64,000 nt of DNA, from NCBI RefSeq assembly GCF_016918935.1, contig NZ_JAFFOB010000007.1, forward strand, positions 62,001 through 126,000. Direction: 5' to 3'. Each line of letters starts with the position of its first letter. Position 1 is the stretch's first letter. Positions 63,051 to 64,000 of the stretch are shown here, in pieces. Made by a program: the position numbers and the translations under genes. Source of the DNA: Roseitranquillus sediminis. Lineage in GTDB: Bacteria; Pseudomonadota; Alphaproteobacteria; Rhodobacterales; Rhodobacteraceae. The notes under the pieces are model-generated. The model did no database searches. It had not been told where the DNA came from and saw only the letters and a list, made by a program, of their open reading frames with translations.

Positions 63051-64000
63051 GCGGCGGCGATCGCCGTGCGCCGCGCGTCCGCCAGTCCGCGCGCGACCTC
63101 GGCCGCGCTCGCCAGCGCATCCTCGTGAAAGCCGTTCCGCATCCAGGCGCCGCAGAACCAGGTTCCATGGGCGCCGTTGATGACCCGCACCGTCTCCTGC
63201 GCCGCGAGCGCCAGGTGATCGTAGACCGGATGACGGAAGGTCGTGACGTCGTAGATCAGGTCGGGCCGCAGCGATGTACCGGGGTTCAGCGTGACGAACA
63301 TCTGGTCGTCCCGCGGGATTGGCTGGAGCGAATTCATCCAGTAGCTTAGCTCGATCCGGTCGGGCGCCGCACCCGGCCGCTCTGCATAGTTCCACGACGA
63401 CCAGATGCGGCGGCGCCGGGGCATGACCGACGGGTCGGCGTGCAGCACCGCCTCGTTCGCCTGGTAACGGAAGGCCCCGAGCGCCGTCCGCTCGACGCCC
63501 GTGGCGTCCGACAGCAGACGCAGCGCGTCATCCGCGTGCGTGGCGAGTACCACGTCGTCGAAACGCTGCCAGGCGCCGCCGACGAGCCGCACCTCGACCG
63601 CCCCCGGCCGGCGCCGCACGCCTGCCACGCGCGCGTCCGTCCGGACCTTCGCCCCGCGCCTGCCCAGCAGGTCGGCGAGGCGACGCACGTACTGCTCGGA
63701 GCCGCCGGCGACGGTGTACCACCGATGCTGGCCGGTATGGCTGAGCAAAGCATGGTTGCGGAAGAAGCGAACCATCGCCTGCGCCGGGAAATCCAGCACC
63801 CCCCGCGTGGGCGTCGACCAGATCGCGCCGGAGAGCGGCAGCAGGTAGTATTCTCGGAACCACGGGCCGCTGCCCAGCCGGACGAGGAGGTCGCGCACGG
63901 TCATGAGGGGATCATCGGCGAACCTTGCGGCGCGCGCATTGAACCGGACGATATCGCGGATCATCCGCAGGAACTGCGGCCGCACGAGGTTGGAGCGTTG
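63047..64000 (-). CDS. FAD-dependent amine-oxidase-like oxidoreductase, C-terminal part
   Basis: The right edge of the window cuts the gene; about 317 codons remain and the N-terminal FAD-binding GxGxxG motif is off the window. The visible part has YTVAGGSEQYVRRLADLLGRRGAKV, FDDVVLATHADDALRLL and the C-terminal NGAHGTWFCGAWMRNGFHEDALASA, typical of the NAD/FAD-dependent amine-oxidase family found upstream of DUF1365. The GTG at 63985 is internal. It likely acts on a lipid or fatty acid, by analogy with neighbours in related genomes. Confidence 0.88.
   Translation of the reverse strand, partial: QRSNLVRPQFLRMIRDIVRFNARAARFADDPLMTVRDLLVRLGSGPWFREYYLLPLSGAIWSTPTRGVLDFPAQAMVRFFRNHALLSHTGQHRWYTVAGGSEQYVRRLADLLGRRGAKVRTDARVAGVRRRPGAVEVRLVGGAWQRFDDVVLATHADDALRLLSDATGVERTALGAFRYQANEAVLHADPSVMPRRRRIWSSWNYAERPGAAPDRIELSYWMNSLQPIPRDDQMFVTLNPGTSLRPDLIYDVTTFRHPVYDHLALAAQETVRVINGAHGTWFCGAWMRNGFHEDALASAAEVARGLADARRTAIAAA

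Overview
The window looks like chromosomal DNA of a high-GC alphaproteobacterium, most likely Rhodobacterales (Rhodobacter/Roseobacter group). I infer this from GC-rich, densely packed genes with 1-4 nt overlaps, a rhodobacterial-type KdsB, TRAP and Opp transporters, a CO-dehydrogenase-like coxG-S-M set, uronate dehydrogenase, a VPEID-CTERM-like small protein and a FAD oxidoreductase-DUF1365-SDR operon cut by the right edge. I see no rRNA, tRNA, CRISPR array, intact insertion sequence or prophage.

Layout. 1-1.5 kb: end of a chemotaxis operon (cheR tail, cheB). 1.5-3.4 kb: diheme cytochrome c plus an exported PQQ-type sugar dehydrogenase. 3.7-6.2 kb: overlapping kdsD-kdsB-kdsA for the KDO sugar of the outer membrane. 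6.2-10.5 kb: a stress-like set (two tandem SDRs, zinc alcohol dehydrogenase, SRPBCC membrane protein, manganese catalase) with a possible EcfG-type promoter. 10.5-11.5 kb: a lower-GC patch with an orphan VPEID-CTERM-like protein next to a truncated CDF cation-efflux gene. 11.5-17.8 kb: cupin, TRIC-family channel, DNA polymerase I, a small secreted protein with an in-frame amber codon, DUF2243, a zinc-finger protein and an orphan ABC ATPase. 18-20.2 kb: an RsbQ-type alpha/beta hydrolase overlapping a PAS-PAS-HWE histidine kinase, possibly a ligand-sensing pair. 20.7-31.9 kb: housekeeping and repair genes (HIT, PfkB kinase, nth, Ada-like methyltransferase, OmpA-type lipoprotein, LON-domain protein, thioredoxin/YbbN, fmt, SAM methyltransferase, def, MalY/PatB, glutathionyl-hydroquinone reductase).

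32.8-39.2 kb: degenerate receiver protein, lytic transglycosylase, smc, lrgAB. 39.2-41.7 kb: a TPP-dependent acetolactate-synthase-like enzyme overlapping uronate dehydrogenase. 41.8-46 kb: an ABC transporter with CDP-alcohol phosphatidyltransferase in the E. coli ynjBCD/ynjF arrangement. 46.2-49.8 kb: a stand-alone Lrp ligand-binding domain, then KDPGal aldolase, sugar lactonase and aldose epimerase. 49.8-55.1 kb: a complete oligopeptide ABC transporter with fused ATPases. 55.4-61.5 kb: a TRAP transporter, coxG-coxS-coxM without coxL, and a saccharopine-dehydrogenase-like gene. 61.5-64 kb: SDR, DUF1365 and a partial FAD oxidoreductase.

Sugar and sugar-acid catabolism (Udh, KDPGal aldolase, lactonase, mutarotase, PQQ dehydrogenase) and organic solute uptake (Opp, TRAP, Ynj) dominate the accessory content. 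All identifications were made by reading motifs; no database search was run.
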